Shown one piece after another: positions 13,373 to 26,131 of a stretch of 64,000 nucleotides of DNA. The position numbers and the translations under genes are program-made. The stretch's first letter is position 1, and every line of letters begins with the position of its first letter. The DNA is from Gymnopus androsaceus JB14 (lineage: Eukaryota > Basidiomycota > Agaricomycetes > Agaricales > Omphalotaceae): contig ML769394.1 in NCBI GenBank assembly GCA_009733575.1, positions 1 through 64,000 of the forward strand, in the 5' to 3' direction. The notes beneath the pieces were generated by a model. That model was not told the DNA's origin and did not search any database. It saw only the letters and a program-made list of their open reading frames with translations.

Positions 13373-16300
13373 CTAAGCCCAGCCAAGGTCTTCCTCTTCC
13401 TCTGCCTCATCCTCTCCCTCTTCAACCTCTCGCTCCAGATGCTCCAGGTCACCTCAATCATCTCCCTCTTCCTCCTCATCTTCCTTGTTGTCCATATCTT
13501 GCCTTGCTCATTGTCCGCACAACTACCTCCAATAATCTGAGTCCCGAGGTCCATATTCAACCCTTGCCGCTGCATGACCTCTTCGTTTGATTCATTGTGG
13601 TTGGAATTGCCCAAAGGTTGCTTCCACAAATCTAGGAATTGGTCCAAAAGCCCTCAATGAACCCCAGCTTGCTTCCGCGCATATGCAGTCAAACCCTCTA
13701 CCAACGCAGACTCTAGGTTGTCGCACATGCTGGCTCGCACTACCATCCACTCCTTCCAAACTAGAAATGCTGCCGTCCTACGCATCTCCTCACGCAGGAG
13801 GAGAACCTCCTCTGTCAACCGCAGAGCTCTGGCTTGACTCCTGCACCATTCTCCCCGCAAGATCTTGTTGTCATTTTCATCAGTGCTGTCCTGTAGGCTA
13901 ATTGATGACATCGTCCAGATCCAAGAGAGCTCCTTTCGAGTTTCTCCGGTTCTTTCGCCTGTCCCATCTCCTTTGACCTGTTTAGCAACAGATAGCTCTA
14001 TTTCCACCTCTACATCCATCTCACCATCCTCCACTGGTACTCCCTCCTTCCCTGGCTCCTCCTCGTTGCTCCCTCAACGTCCACGACACTTCTTTGCCAG
14101 TTTCGGATCAACATAGCTTCATACATCCTCATTCAAAAGCGGTCACAGAACCCCCTCCCAGGTACCAGCACCACAAATCGTGAATAGCGCTGCATGGTTG
14201 CGCCGATAGCGATCAGCCCCGTCCTTCGCCCATTCGTTTTTTCAATCAATGAGATCCCTTGAGCATCCTGAATCACGCTGACCTCTGATGTTACTGTTCT
14301 TGAAAAGCACCAAACGGGTCTTGACACGCAACATATGTCGAATAGACCCCAGGGCATTGAAGCAGTGACTCTCCTGAAGCCTCTCCTCCATTCTTAGGAG
14401 CCCTTCCACACAGACCAAATCACAGAATTTTGCCTCAATCTCCGACTGCAACCAGAGCTTTGCATCCTCCGGCTTTGGATCCTCCTCTACTGATGTTGGT
14501 TCCTTCTTGTCCAGGAGATACTGGAGCAGGCCGGGCATGTATTCTGATTGAGCTTCCTGAAACTCCGCAAGATTCCATCTGAAGCTCGACTTTTGCTCCA
14601 GCAATGCGCTGCTCTGTTGCGCGGTCTTCTGCCCTTTCTCAAACACCGCTACCTCCTTGCGCAGCTTTGCTCTGCAATTATATGTTAGCTCACATAACCA
14701 CTAAGCAATAACGTACTCACTGTGTCTCCTGCAATTCAAAACCTTTGAGCAAGAATTTTACTGCAGTTGTTTTGTTTTGCGTAGCGGTTCTGGCACAATG
14801 GGCATCTTCCGCAGCCAGCTCTTCAACAACTTTGGCCTGTGTAAGAACTAGCGGCAAGATTAGTTTGCTACCCGTCAGATAATTGAGTCACTTACATTCT
14901 TCCTCAATCACAAAGGGATTGTACACCTCATCTTTAGGGAATGCTGCATCCTCCCACTCTGCGCATATCTCTTCCCATAATGCAACCTCCTCCGCAGGTA
15001 GGCTTGCCATGAAACCCTCATGCGCAGTCACCTGAAGGTTACGATCCTTGATGGCTTCTTTATATCAGGCCCAAAGTGTAGCTCCTGTGAATAGCAAATA
15101 ATAATTAGATTGTTAGTAATGACATTCTGGTGTTAACTCGCCCATTGTTCAATACTTTTCCCAATTGTGGAATCCAAAATGAGCCTCCAGCATGTCTCGG
15201 TATGTGCCCGGGCCCATAGTCTTCACCAAATTGCCCAGGATGTTGTGTAGCCCCCATAGACATTCCATTGTCTCAAAATCCGATAGACCGACCCACTTTG
15301 CGAGATTGCAGGAAAATTGTTTGTGATTGGATGTGTTATGTGCTGGTTCATGGAATTTACCGATTACTGGAATGCCTGTCCACTCAGTCTTGGGCTTCAG
15401 ATGATCGGGCCAGTGTGTCATCATCCTTTCAAAGAGGTGGACAAACCACTGGCATGTGATGTCGTAGCCAATGATGAACGTGAGAAGGCCAACAAAATGT
15501 GCCAATACTGAGGCGAACACATAGTCCATGTTTCCATACCTGTAAGATGTTCAATGAAAAGCCAACCTGAGTAGATGTGAAGACGTACCACTCTCCCTTC
15601 TGTAAATTACCGACCCCATTCTTGATAAACATTTCTCCCCTTGCACATCCTACAGCACCCACACCAGTGTATTGCAAGCCACGAGAGAACTTTGTAAGCA
15701 CTTTTGCAAATTGCAATTGCTGCAAAGCCTACACAAGTACTTATCTGTAAAAGGTTATATTCAGTACTACGTTGCACCAGATTATGCAGGAAAACATACA
15801 TCTTCTTCATGTGCTTGGGATAGCACATATTTTTTATACAGAATATGCTTTACAAAATAGCCCAGCCCGTCGCACGACCCAGGGTCCCGCAAATGCGATG
15901 AGACCAGTTGCTCTTTTCAAACAAAAATTTGTGTCCATGGCCAGCCGCAAGAAATACAGCCAGCTCTTCTCAGAATCCTGCTGCCAGTTCTCTGGAAGGT
16001 TGATTCCTGGGTGCGCACAAGATGGGCAAGAAATCATAAGATCTCCTTCCTGCGTTCCCGCCACCCCACTCAGATTGTGTCCTTGCCCACATTGTTTCAG
16101 CAGCTTTAGGTGTTGCCATTGCAACTGCATGCGAATTAGCGCGCGATACCTCCATGCAACTTCTTTCAAGCCAGTGGTGTCCGAAGCATGTACCAATGCC
16201 CTACAGATGTCGTATGCAGAACACTTGGTGGTGAGAACCAGGTGATGAAGTTGTTCAAGGTAACCGAAAGTTGCTACAGTAGTTATTTGACCATGAATGG

Positions 16301-17213
16301 TTGTTGCTGGGTAAAGCCTGCGTCGTAAGAGTTGGAGTTGCTGAGGGATCCGCTTGTGACAACCACAGAACCTCAAATCAACTTCATGGACTCCATTCCA
16401 ATGGAGGATCCTAAAGTTCTTGTGACAGAATGCAGGAGAAGGACAGGGAGTCGTAAGATGCTGTAATTGAATGGATAGGCCTAGCCTCTTGAGAGTGGTA
16501 TGCTGGAACAAGCCCTCGCGCCATTCCTAAAAATCAAGTTGGCTTAATCTGGTGTCAAATTCAAAAATCGAATTTACCTCAATAACATGTAACGGTTGGA
16601 GATGGTGGCGTTGAACGCAACAATCTCGACAGAATAGCACTCCCCCAAAGCACTCAAGACACCAGTAAACACCAGGTGTCTCCAGTCCCCGCAAGCGGCA
16701 ATTGCAACAAACCGGCTGTTCACACCAGTCGCCTCTACCATCATAACAGATAAGTTCCTCTAAGAAGGCCTGTTGCTCGTTATTGCGCCAGTGTTGGTGT
16801 GGTCGGAGCTGTGTGAGATTAGATGTGTGAGATTAGAGCTGTAGACTTAGAGACAATAAATTTGGGAGACTCACTGCGCGCAAAGTCTTTCTCCTTTTAC
16901 CTGTCTTAGCGAGCACCACTGGAGTTTTAATTGCGGGAGGTTTGCAATACACTCCATCGCTGTTCATGGCCACGTCACAAAGCACTGAGGTTGGATCGAG
17001 ACCATAGTATTTTGGATCTTCTGGAAGCCAAGCATCCCGTGAACTCCAGTTTGTTTTGCGTTTCTCAGGAGATACAGGTACGGTATAACTTTGGCCACCT
17101 GGTCTGACTTGCACTTCGCATGCAGTGATCACGTAAAAGTCTTCGTCGTCGCCTAGAGGCAGTGTCTCATGTCGAGTCTCAATGCGAGTTCTTTTACGTG
17201 GGTTCCTAGACAT
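13373..17213 (-). pseudogene. KDZ transposase with CxC2-type cysteine cluster, near complete
   Basis: Kyakuja-Dileera-Zisupton transposase, a DDE enzyme of large DNA transposons expanded in mushrooms. From 17213: MSRNPRKRTR with a basic N-terminus; a Cys/His-rich CxC2-like region (about 16500-16800, several C-x2-C pairs and a LEPLHVIEEW-like end); CPSCAHPGINLPENW (about 16030); GAVGCARGE (about 15640); the very typical GYDITCQWFVHLFERM, KFHEPAHNTSNHKQFSCNLAKWVGLSDFE and LGNLVKTMGPGTYRD (15149-15529); and a C-terminal domain with NIRGQRDS, LSWIW and the EEVLLLREEMRR helix (13650-14650). An acidic tail ends at 13373. Canonical short introns join most parts. A TGA lies in the acidic tail, so the copy may be just inactive. 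Confidence 0.8.
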
Positions 17214-17559
17214 GGAGCAGGATAGAAGGGTGACAACGAGACTAAGAGTTGATTAAAAGCACGAAAACAAGATTTTCATTGGAGACTGTGGAATGAGCAG
17301 GGATGGCGTAGGAACACAGGTGCAAACACGCCCAAGATAGATAATCTGCTTTAGATAATGATCTGATCAGTCACGTTCCAATTGTTGAATCTTACCTTTA
17401 CCTTTTACCTTTGTCTTTTACCCTTTGCCTTTACCTTCAGCTCTCAACCATCTCAACCGAGGGCGAGAACGCAACCGTAAGTCATACTCCATCATTAAAT
17501 TTAAACTCATACACATTCACTGTTTTTTTTAGAATTATTGGAACTATTATGTACATCTT

Positions 17560-18481
17560 TTTTCAATTGAATGTCAGAATGTCAGTGCTAACCATGGCCT
17601 TTCTCCTCGATGAAGTGCTATGTAAGCATTTTTTTCTCAATTGAATGTCAGGGATAATTGCTAACTGTATCTTTGAATTGCAGCTGTGTAGCTCAATGAG
17701 TGTTCTTGGTAGGTTCATGGATCTGTCGCTCAATTCTGTGCTTGACTTATTGCGCTGAGCCAGGGGTTAACGATGTCAGGCGCCATGTTTTCCATGTCCA
17801 CCCAAAAGAGCTAAAAAACCATGACCAGGTCAATAGGGAGGTCTGGGAAAGGTAAGCAATGCCCAGCCTGGTGCCTTCCGACTCATTTACAACTTCCTCC
17901 AGTATCACCCGTCAATTCAACAAGGCCACTATCAGCCATCAATTCAAGATGGCCCCCACTATCGTGGTTTCTCGTATGACGCCTACTATCGCAGCAACAT
18001 CTCGTATGATGTCTTCCCTTGATTGCCAATCACTCAAAAAGATTGTAGTAGCCATCTCTACCGACAGCTTTGGAATCATTTGTGGAATCTGTATGTATCC
18101 TTCTACCCTATGACCAATTACAACTCAAGTTCTTTAGGATCTTCGAACATCGTGTTCTGGCTTACGCTGCTCAACTGCATCGGTCTCCACCCCTCTATTA
18201 TGTCATCTCCACTCAGTATGCTCAAATGAGATTCAGTGTGATGCTCAGATGTCTCACCATTGAACGTATTTGGACAACCTATTCTGTCAACAGGTACTCT
18301 AGCCCCTGCTCTCTGTTTTCAAGCTCATCAATTTTTTAGGGCGATTGAAATCTTGCAATTGGCCCAAGATAAAGGTGGCCAACTGCTGCATCTGGGAGCC
18401 CATGCAGTTCGATTTTCCGCATACAACATCATGATCTACATTCCTGCATGCGCGGTCAATGGCCAATGTGCCTATGAGTGA
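17560..18481 (+). CDS. Unrecognised spliced gene in the KDZ region
   Basis: Not recognised. Exons are suggested by canonical introns: about 17852-17905 (GTAAGC...CCTCCAG), about 18090-18138 (GTATGT...CTTTAG) and about 18293-18339 (GTACTC...TTTTTTAG). Translated parts include a Tyr/Gln-rich stretch (HPSIQQGHYQPSIQDG) and EHRVLAYAAQLHRSPPLYY; the last exon ends CAVNGQCAYE at 18481. The first exon and ATG are not settled. It is divergent from the KDZ transposase and in the same direction as the gene at 19806, so it may be an accessory gene of that element. Confidence 0.4.
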
Positions 18482-19805
18482 GTCTTTTGTTTGCTTTTCT
18501 GTAACTGGGCCTAACTCGTGGAGGGCTTAGCTGTTGTTCTTATTCTCAGTCCTTTCTTCAAGCTGAGTACAATGATGATGGCAATGATAATCTCTGTTTG
18601 TGGGTGATTGCTCTGGGGCGGATGTTAACGGTTGATGATGAGTAGTGAGCTAGAGATGGTGTTTACGCTTTGCATCTCGTTAATATACATACTTTTATGC
18701 TGGGATGTCATGTATAATGGCTACTGTTAGTTGATCGAAGTTTTGTTAGTATAGTTCATTAAATCAGTGAGATTTCAAAATGTTAAAGCATTGTTATTGA
18801 GCAAAGCAACAACTCGTTTATGGTTCAATAAGATAAAAACAGTCCGGGAGATAGGGACTGTGTTCACCCTGTCTGTGTTGCTTAATGAAGCCACAGACTA
18901 GGAGGTAACACAGACCCTACCCCCGGATCTGTATGACCAGCAAGGGAGTTGAACCTCAGTTCCTGCTGCTGTGCAATCAGGATGCTACCGCTTAGCTACA
19001 CTGTCTGATTTATGGAGCCAACAATCAGGCTGATGTGCGATACCATGGGGCCAAATCCAAAGATATCCGCAATCTAGGCGATAAGCGCCAGATAAGTGCT
19101 CATGTGCCCTTCCAAAAACGGTATATTGTCCTCCGTATCCCCGCCATCGGGAGACCGCCTTTTGCAAGTTTATGCGGTATATGTGAGTGCATGGCTCAGA
19201 GTGAGTTAATTTAATAAATTCTATATCAGCGCTATTTTATGCATTTATGCCCTCCACACAGAGCAGGAAATTAAGTCAGTCGAAGCAGTTTACACCTGGA
19301 ATCAACAGCTGAACTCGTCGTACGAGCAGTCCGAGGGGTAACTATGGCCGTAGTCTCGAAAACATCTGCAGGAAAGTGTTAGCCGAGTCATTCAAAGTCA
19401 TTCAAAGGCAACACAAGTGTTACATCCACGTCTTTCACCCGTGACTTCAACCTCAGATTCTGCAAAGCAAATGAGTAAGTCATGCATTAAATAGTAAATG
19501 GATCAACTTACCATTGTCAAAGAATAATTTCGTCTGAACGCACTGAGGCATCTTCAATAAGTGAATGAGGGAAAACAAAGCTGAGAGAATATTTATTGAG
19601 GGAAAGCAACACATGTGAGAAGATTTCTAGAGGGAATTTGCTATCAATTTCTGGGGGTTCAGGGCAATCGAAATTGATTGAAGATTCAAGGAAAAATGTA
19701 GGCTGAAAGCCCTGTGATGATATGACAATCAGAGGGCAATTTTCCTATGGGTCAATTGCCTGATACGGAAAGCGAACTGCAGGTGATAAAAGAGCCAGGG
19801 CAAAA
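18482..19805. other. Stretch without a convincing gene; holds a tRNA-like segment
   Basis: Apart from the tRNA-related piece at about 18840-19005, I see only short frames. One (19020-19170, plus) reads VRYHGAKSKDIRNLG, which may be a decayed coding remnant. Confidence 0.4.
18840..19005 (-). repeat. tRNA-derived, SINE-like segment
   Basis: On the minus strand a box A (TAGCTAAGCGGT) and a box B-like GGTTCAACTCC lie about 45 nt apart. Between them is an anticodon-like region containing TTGCA flanked by TCCTG/CAGGA. Acceptor and T-stem pairing is only partial, so this is a decayed tRNA relative (perhaps tRNA-Cys) with a non-tRNA tail toward 18840, not a working tRNA. Confidence 0.4.
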
Positions 19806-22180
19806 ATGGGAAGTCAACCTCAAATGGGTAAACCTGCTTTCTCAGGCCTTCGTGAGGCTTGGCTCAAGGAAAAACTCACCAAATACGCGCTTGTCAAACC
19901 TGTTGATTGTGATGCTTTTGTGGCCAACACAATACGCTGTTTCTTGAAGAGGTTCCCTGTCTCTTTGGGAGACAATGAGCCAACAGAGGAGTCGCTGAAG
20001 AGCGTAGATGACTCTGTTGCTGACAGAGAGGACCCAGCTCCGGTGCCAGGATCGGAGAACTACGAGAAAGAGATGGAAGCGTGAACGACGCGTGTGGCGC
20101 AGGAGAAAAAGGTTGCAGAGGTTAGTTATCTTATCTAAATTGATAAGAACCACGACTCATTCTAGTTTAAGCAAACCTCACGCTGGCTTCCTTACCATTT
20201 GTCCAAAACATCGAAATCCAAGGCGCCTCGTAAAGATGAATGCAACTCTTATTCAGAAACAATGCGTACTCGTATAATGGGCCTCCCTCTCACCAAACCT
20301 CGAAAACTTCCTGCTCACCTCATCTGGGCTTGTGCAAACAAGGATCTCGTAGACGCTTTGCGGGCAGACTCCAAGTCAGCTCCAGAACAACCCGCTGGTC
20401 AATCACAATTGGCCAAGGCCAATGGAAAACGAAAGGCCAATACTGCAGCGTCCAATTACCAGGCAGCGGTGAAGGCTTGCTTTGACGCTTTGATGGAGGA
20501 GGAGAAGGCGGAATGGGAAGAGATGGCTGAGGAAGATGTGAAACTTGCACATTCGGACTGGAAGAAAAGCTCTGAGGGTGAGGCAGATACGTCCCCAGAG
20601 GCTCGCCAAAAGTAAGTTTGAGGTTTATTCCTCAAATGCTGTTTTGTTGATGTTTGCCTTGCCAGATGCATTGATGCTTTACCCGGGTTTATTCAACCTA
20701 TTTTCGATATCATTTTCGAGCGTACCGGACTCACTACAACCTTTTGGGCGGCAGTGCCAGAGCCAATCTTCGGAGGAAAGCCGCAGATCATCAGGTATTT
20801 CATTTCATTTGTTTTACACACTTTTTTCTAATGTTTTCTCAACAGTGCCTTCTCAGGAACAATACCAGGACCTGGGGATTTACATTTTGCAAAAGCTGAA
20901 CGTACTGCATGGAAGGAAATGATTCTACCTTTAATTAGTAAGTTCGTGAAGAAAGTTTATAGTAAGTTTTTTAACCTGACTTTTATGTGAATATTGGCTG
21001 ATAAAGAACATATTTCTTAGCTATAGAAGAATGCCGTTCGCGAGCGCTCCCGAATTACGGTGATGCTGTGATCAAGGAGAGGGGTGAAGATGTTACAGTC
21101 GAGGCTCTTGAGGGATGGGGAAATGTAACAATCAATTCATCAAGCAAGACCATTGGTTCCGTTAGTGCTGGCCTTTCTACCTTGATCACTCCCTCAAAGG
21201 CCGCTAATTCTCCTGCTGCCCCATCTCATTCAATTGACAAATCCACTGGCCAACCTCCAACTGCTAAATCTGCTACCAATGCACCAGTTAAACGTCCTCT
21301 TCCTCGCAAGAAGACCAACGCAGCTCCAGTTGCTTCTGTTGTTTCTCCTACCCCCGAGCCTGTCAATGCGCAGCCAAACACAGCTCCAGTTGCTTCTGCT
21401 GTTTCTCCTATCCCCGAGCCTGTCAATGTCGATGCGCAGCCAAACACAGCTCCATCTACTGCCAATGATTCCTCTGCCACTGAGGGTGTCGATGTGCAGC
21501 CAAAGGCTGCTCCAGTTACTTCTCTGGCTTCTTCTGAGCCTGTCAACATCAAAATGAGCAATCCAGATGGTGACAACATTGCGGCTTTGAAGCGTAAAGC
21601 TGAGGACAACGCTGGGAGCCACACATCTAAACGGAAAAGGGAGGCCATTGGAAAGAATGGGGTTGTAGAGAGTGCCAGTGGAGAGAATTCGCAAGGAATG
21701 CCCACAGATATCACCCTCCCCCAAGCTCCCGCTGGTTCTCTGGACTATGTGAACAAGGTGCTGGAAATTTGCAGGGTGAAGACCCTTGACCTTGAGTGGG
21801 CTAATGTGGTTCAGTTGTGGTTCAATTTAGATGCAAAGAATAGTTTCGAGGCCAAAGATGGCAAGCTTGGTACTGGGAATCAGCCTGGTGCAGTACAGGG
21901 CTGGATCGTGTGTGCCCGGAATGCAAAATGGAGACCCACTAAGCTTGATGTGGCAAAATTTTTGGAAGAGTTCAAAAGGTGGTGGCATGGCCTTCAGCCA
22001 GAGGGACGGGAGCAGAAGCCAGATTGTTTTATCATGTTGTTGAAGGTTGAAGGTGTCAAATGGGGGTCGCTCAGGGCAAGGAGAACGGATGGCATTGCCA
22101 GCATTGTTGCAGCGTTAGCATTGTGGCATGAGGGGATCATAGCTATGCCTCACTTGAAGCTAAGGGAGATGCAGGCTTGA
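19806..22180 (+). pseudogene. Spliced hypothetical protein linked to KDZ elements
   Basis: Multi-exon gene. Exon 1 from 19806 (MGSQPQMGKPAFSGLREAWL) has an in-frame TGA at 20082-20084. Clear GT-AG introns lie at about 20120-20164, 20612-20665, 20795-20845 and around 20960-21020. Later exons encode ETMRTRIMGLPL, a Lys/Glu-rich helix, a conserved-looking block with CIDALPGFIQPIFD and PGDLHFAKAERTAW, then a long Pro/Ala/Ser/Val repeat region (21200-21560) and a C-terminal WANVVQLWF domain ending at 22180. From memory, proteins with this layout are common beside mushroom transposons; the function is unknown. One premature stop suggests inactivity, unless that TGA is in an intron. Confidence 0.55.
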
Positions 22181-22782
22181 GACCTGCAGATTTCCCGTTT
22201 CGAGGAAGCTCTGGAGGAGGTAGTCTACATTTTCCGTGTGATGGAATAATTTTGATAGCAACTATTAGCCGTTCATAGAATGAATACTCTTTTTTCATCT
22301 GTTTTCTAGCTCTTGTTGTTGTTATTCTAGTCTGGTATGTAGTGTTGAAATTATTTTTGCATATTGTATCTCAAATGTGAGTAACAAAGTTGCATTAAAG
22401 TGCTATGTAGGTATCGCCATATGGTCTATTGGATAACGCTTCAGCGTGCTCCTGGTAACGTGATGTAATACCAAAGTGCTCAGGGTTCGACTCCCAATGC
22501 TGCGACAATTTTATTTGGATTTCATCTGGTTCTGGGCCCGCCGCCGGGGTGGATCCAGTACACCGTAGCTGCCGTCCCAGACTATCCTAATCGGGAATAC
22601 TGATAACGAGCCAACCCAAATATAATCTATTGTGGCTGGTAAGGGCAAGTACTCTTGAGGGTTGACTATATCCTAGTTGCCCTTAGGATATGTCTGAGGT
22701 CAATTGTCCCTTATATGTATATGGGTAAGAGGGCTATTCCGCTTACTGTATGTCATATTGGGGCAGCTAAAGGTGAGACAAA
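22181..22782. other. Non-coding right part of KDZ region
   Basis: No gene. It holds the tRNA-like sequence at 22415-22505 and a GC-rich patch (about 22540-22580). About 22640-22700 resembles, in inverted form, a stretch near 12950. Confidence 0.45.
22415..22505 (+). repeat. tRNA-Arg-like sequence (possible SINE head or tRNA pseudogene)
   Basis: 91 nt with a box A-like TGGTCTATTGGATA and a perfect box B core GGTTCGACTCC. The ends CGCCATA and TGCTGCG pair at 5 of 7 positions. The D-stem and anticodon arm pair poorly, and there is an extra stretch in the anticodon region (TGGTA...TACCA). More likely a tRNA-derived repeat head than a functional gene. Confidence 0.4.
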
Positions 22783-24577
22783 GTGGGTCATAACCAGGAC
22801 ACCAAGGACAACCTTATCAAGAAGAAGGTCACCGCCCTAGTCACACAGCACCTTGCTACCTATGCAGCCAGCTCAAGCACCCCTCTCCAAAAATGGGAAC
22901 AATCCATTTGCACGAATCCACCTTGCCCTAGCAAGGTGGGCCACACAATTGACAAGTGCTGGGCTAAAGGAGGGGGAGCAGAGGGAAAGGCCCCCAAGTC
23001 CTGGAAGGACAAGTACGGCCCCAACGGCACCAAAGCATCCTCCAGTGATACATTCTTGCCTATTGACGTTTATGTCGGCTCATCCCACTCCCCGAAGGAC
23101 ACGGATGATGGTACATCTATGGAACACTCCCTTGCCACAACACTTGCTGACTCCTCGACTAGGGTTGCTCATGCCATTCTAGACAATCTAGAGGGTCAGC
23201 AAAGGGAGGGAGTAAATAGACATGTACCAGATCTGCATCATCCCTTAGTACCCAAGTCCGAATGTACCACTTGTGCTTTGCAGAATATACCCCTGTATTT
23301 GTCCTTGACCAATGAACCAGTTCAAATGTTTAAAGATTCTGGTGCGACTGACCACTACTGGGTACAGCGTGATCAGTTCACCGAGTACCGTGGGGTTGAT
23401 GAGAGAGGGAATAGCGCCGTAGCAGGCACTGAAGGCCAATTCCGTATCAATGGGATTGGGACTGTAGAGTTCGCTACTCAGGTCAATGGGAAGAAGAGGT
23501 TGGTTTGACTCCAGAGCGTCAAACATACACCTGAGTTTGCCCACAATCTCATCTCCATGTCAACCCTGGACAGGCAAAACTACTGCAGTGAATGGGGCAA
23601 TGGGAGAGTGACTGTGAAAACTCAAGATGGAGAGACCGTTATGACAGGCATCAGAAAAGGCAGGATGTACGAAGTGGAGGTGCTAAGCAGAGATTCACCT
23701 AAAATCAACTCAGCCAGGTTGCAGGAAAGGGCAGTAGACATACTAACATGGCATTGTTGATTGGGACACATAGCCATACCTAGGATCCTCCGAATGGCGA
23801 ATTGGAGTCTGGTGGACAGCCTGAAAATCATGTCAAAGGAAGTATACGGCATGTGCGAGTTGTGCTTGTACAGAAAGGCCATTCGGAGACCGTTCAATGA
23901 GAAGCTCACCCACAAGACTGAGGTACTAGAAAGGGTTCATATCAATTTGTTCGGTCAAACCTGTACACAGAGTAAAGGAGGGGCAACATACCTTATGCTC
24001 TTCCCCGATGGGCATTCTACTATCAAATCCCCAGCCTTCTTATCAAACAAATGGAGCGAAACCACCCTGAAGCAGTTCCACTTCTTCCGTATCAAAGCTG
24101 AGAATCAGACTAAGAAGAAAGTGAAGAGCATCCGGATTGATGGAGGAAAAGAGCTCAATAATAGGCTCATGGAGGATTATTGCACTCAATGAGGGATCGA
24201 TATCAAAAAAGTTCCCCCATATTCCTCTGCTGCCAACGGGATGGCCGAACAGGTGAATCAAACCGTTATTGAAGGGACATGTACCCTTCTGGACAAATTG
24301 GGATTACCACATTTGTTTTGGGCAGAGGCAGCGGCAACGTTCTGCTATGTGGACGGATTCATACCTTCTGTGAGATACCCAGACAATATATCAATAGAGA
24401 TATGGACATGGAAGCATCACAATGTGTCCCATCTGTGACCCTTTGGTTGCAGGTGCTGGGCAATGCTGCCAGACGTCCATATGGAGTGGAAGCTGGCGAG
24501 ACAGGCTGTGGAAGGAATAATGGTTGGGTACATGGGGAGAAGGGCATACAGGTTGTATATCCCAAGTATGCAGACCT
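22783..24577 (+). pseudogene. Copia pol, zinc knuckle-protease-integrase part
   Basis: Zinc knuckle CTNPPCPSKVGHTIDKC (about 22910), aspartic protease site DSGATDHYW (about 23340), the GAG-pre-integrase helix with WHC*LGH (about 23750), then the integrase core: HINLFGQT, IRIDGGKEL and a YSSAANGMAEQVNQT block (about 24225), with RPFGC-like sequence to 24577. Stops at 23506, 23758, 24190 and 24436 are all TGA, several where arginine is expected. The frame continues after the Harbinger element at 28691. Confidence 0.8.
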
Positions 24578-24756
24578 TTAGAGGCTGTTCAGCAACGATC
24601 TCACGTCTGAGAAATGTGAGATCTGAAATGCAAATTTCTATATACAGCATTCCAATATCAACGGCGTGATTTAAGAGTGACATCGGACTCCAATGGAGTG
24701 ACAAGAGTGCGTGTGCGCTTGATTGAGCGCTTGATAACCGTTTCAACTCTCTCTCG

Positions 24757-26131
24757 ATGGATTCTACGCGAAAAGCTCTGGAGCCACTGCAGAAACTAGC
24801 AGTAGCCTATGGTTTTTTGCTCAATGTAATTGCAATTGTCACGGTCATCTACGCTTCTCCATACTACTGGAAACAGGAATACCACAACTCTGTATTCACA
24901 GGGTATGCATGGGTTCAAGAACTTATCCATGGCCATCCAGACCGCATTCGGAGTGAGCTTGGTGTTCGGCTACCTGTTTTCATTGCTCTAGTTGAGCAGT
25001 TGCGCATATTGGGCATGGCAGATAGCCGCTATGTGACTCTAGAGGAGCAAGTTGCTATTTTTCTATACATGTGTGTCACTGGCCTCTCAGTACGTCATGT
25101 TGGCGAACGATTTCAACATGCAAATGCTACCATATCAAAGTATGTACACAATCTTAGCACAATCTGCAGACTAATTGTATTTGTGCTCATACCAATAGAT
25201 ACTTCTGTGAAGTGCTTGACAAGCTTTCATCTCCAGGCTTCTACAACCAATATGTCCGAATGCCTGGTGTCAATGCACCAGTGCCGGATTTTATCCGAAA
25301 CAACCCCAAATTTTTTCCATTCTTTGCAGGAGCACTTGGTGCAGTTGATGGTACTCATATTCACTGTATGCCAAGTGCTGCACAACGTGACCTTGCACGA
25401 AATCGGAAGGGTTTTATGTCCCAGAACTGCCTTGCAATTGTAGATTTTTGCCTCCGCTTTCTCTACTTTGTTGCTGGGTGGGATGGATCAACAGCAGATG
25501 CAACAATGTATGTTGACTCTCGCTTGACTGATTTACCTGTTCCTGCGGGGCGCTACTACTTGGCAGATGCTGGCTTTGGATCATGCAGTACCCTTCTCCT
25601 TCCCTATTCTGGTATCCGTTATCACTTGAAAGAATGGGAACGAGCAAATAAATGGTATGAGTTGTTTTATCTGGTAGCTGTAGAACTAACACAGACCACA
25701 GTCCAGTCAATCGCAAAGAATTGTTCAACTTGCGGCATGCAGTAGCATGCAATGTGATTGAGCAAATCTTTGGTATAGTCAAGTCTCGTTGGGAAGTTTT
25801 GAACCGCCCAGCAAACTTTGATATGTCTATCCAAGCACGTATCCCTCCGGCTTTGGCAGCACTGCATAACTTCATTCTCCAGTTTGATCCAATGGACATT
25901 GAGGACTTCCTCAATGATCCAAACATCTTCAATGAAGAATTGGATACGGAGTACTATTCCAATGACATGTATGGAAATCTTGCAATGGATACACCTTCTC
26001 GAGAAGAAAAGGAGGAGGCGGAAAAAATGCGAGATGAAATCGCTCAAAGTATGTGGGAGCAGTATCAGCAGTGGTTAGTGGACAATGGATTGTTTGATAA
26101 TGAAGATCTATTGGACCCAAGGAATGTTTAA
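24757..26131 (+). CDS. Harbinger transposase (DDE_Tnp_4)
   Basis: Nuclease that cuts at TWA sites and needs the Myb-like partner for import and DNA binding. Exon 1 (MDSTRKALEPL...) has an HTH region with LSVRHVGERFQHANATISK. An intron of about 60 nt (25139-25198, GTATGT...AATAG) leads to YFCEVLD...GALGAVDGTHI (first catalytic Asp), FVAGWDGSTADATMY and LADAGFGS (second Asp), and YHLKEWERAN. A second short intron near 25655-25695, or a small indel there, joins to KELFNLRHAVACNVIEQIFGIVK (catalytic Glu region). An acidic tail ends at 26131. It is close to intact; the second junction does not splice cleanly in my reading, so activity is uncertain. Confidence 0.82.

Larger units (their letters stand above)
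12900..22780. mobile_element. KDZ-transposon region inserted in copia gag (ends approximate)
   Basis: Copia gag stops near 12.9 kb and resumes near 22.78 kb. The 9.9 kb between carries a KDZ transposase (-), two plus-strand spliced genes and two tRNA-like segments. Near each border lies an imperfect inverted match built on AAGGGCAACT (about 12950 and, reversed, about 22660-22690), a candidate for the terminal repeats. No target duplication was found, and more than one element may be involved. Confidence 0.5.

Noticed and set aside
12940..22690. Clean terminal inverted repeats for the KDZ element
   Set aside because: The AAGGGCAACT match is imperfect and each side is itself palindromic. A nearby AATTGACCTC match is in the wrong order, so exact ends could not be called.
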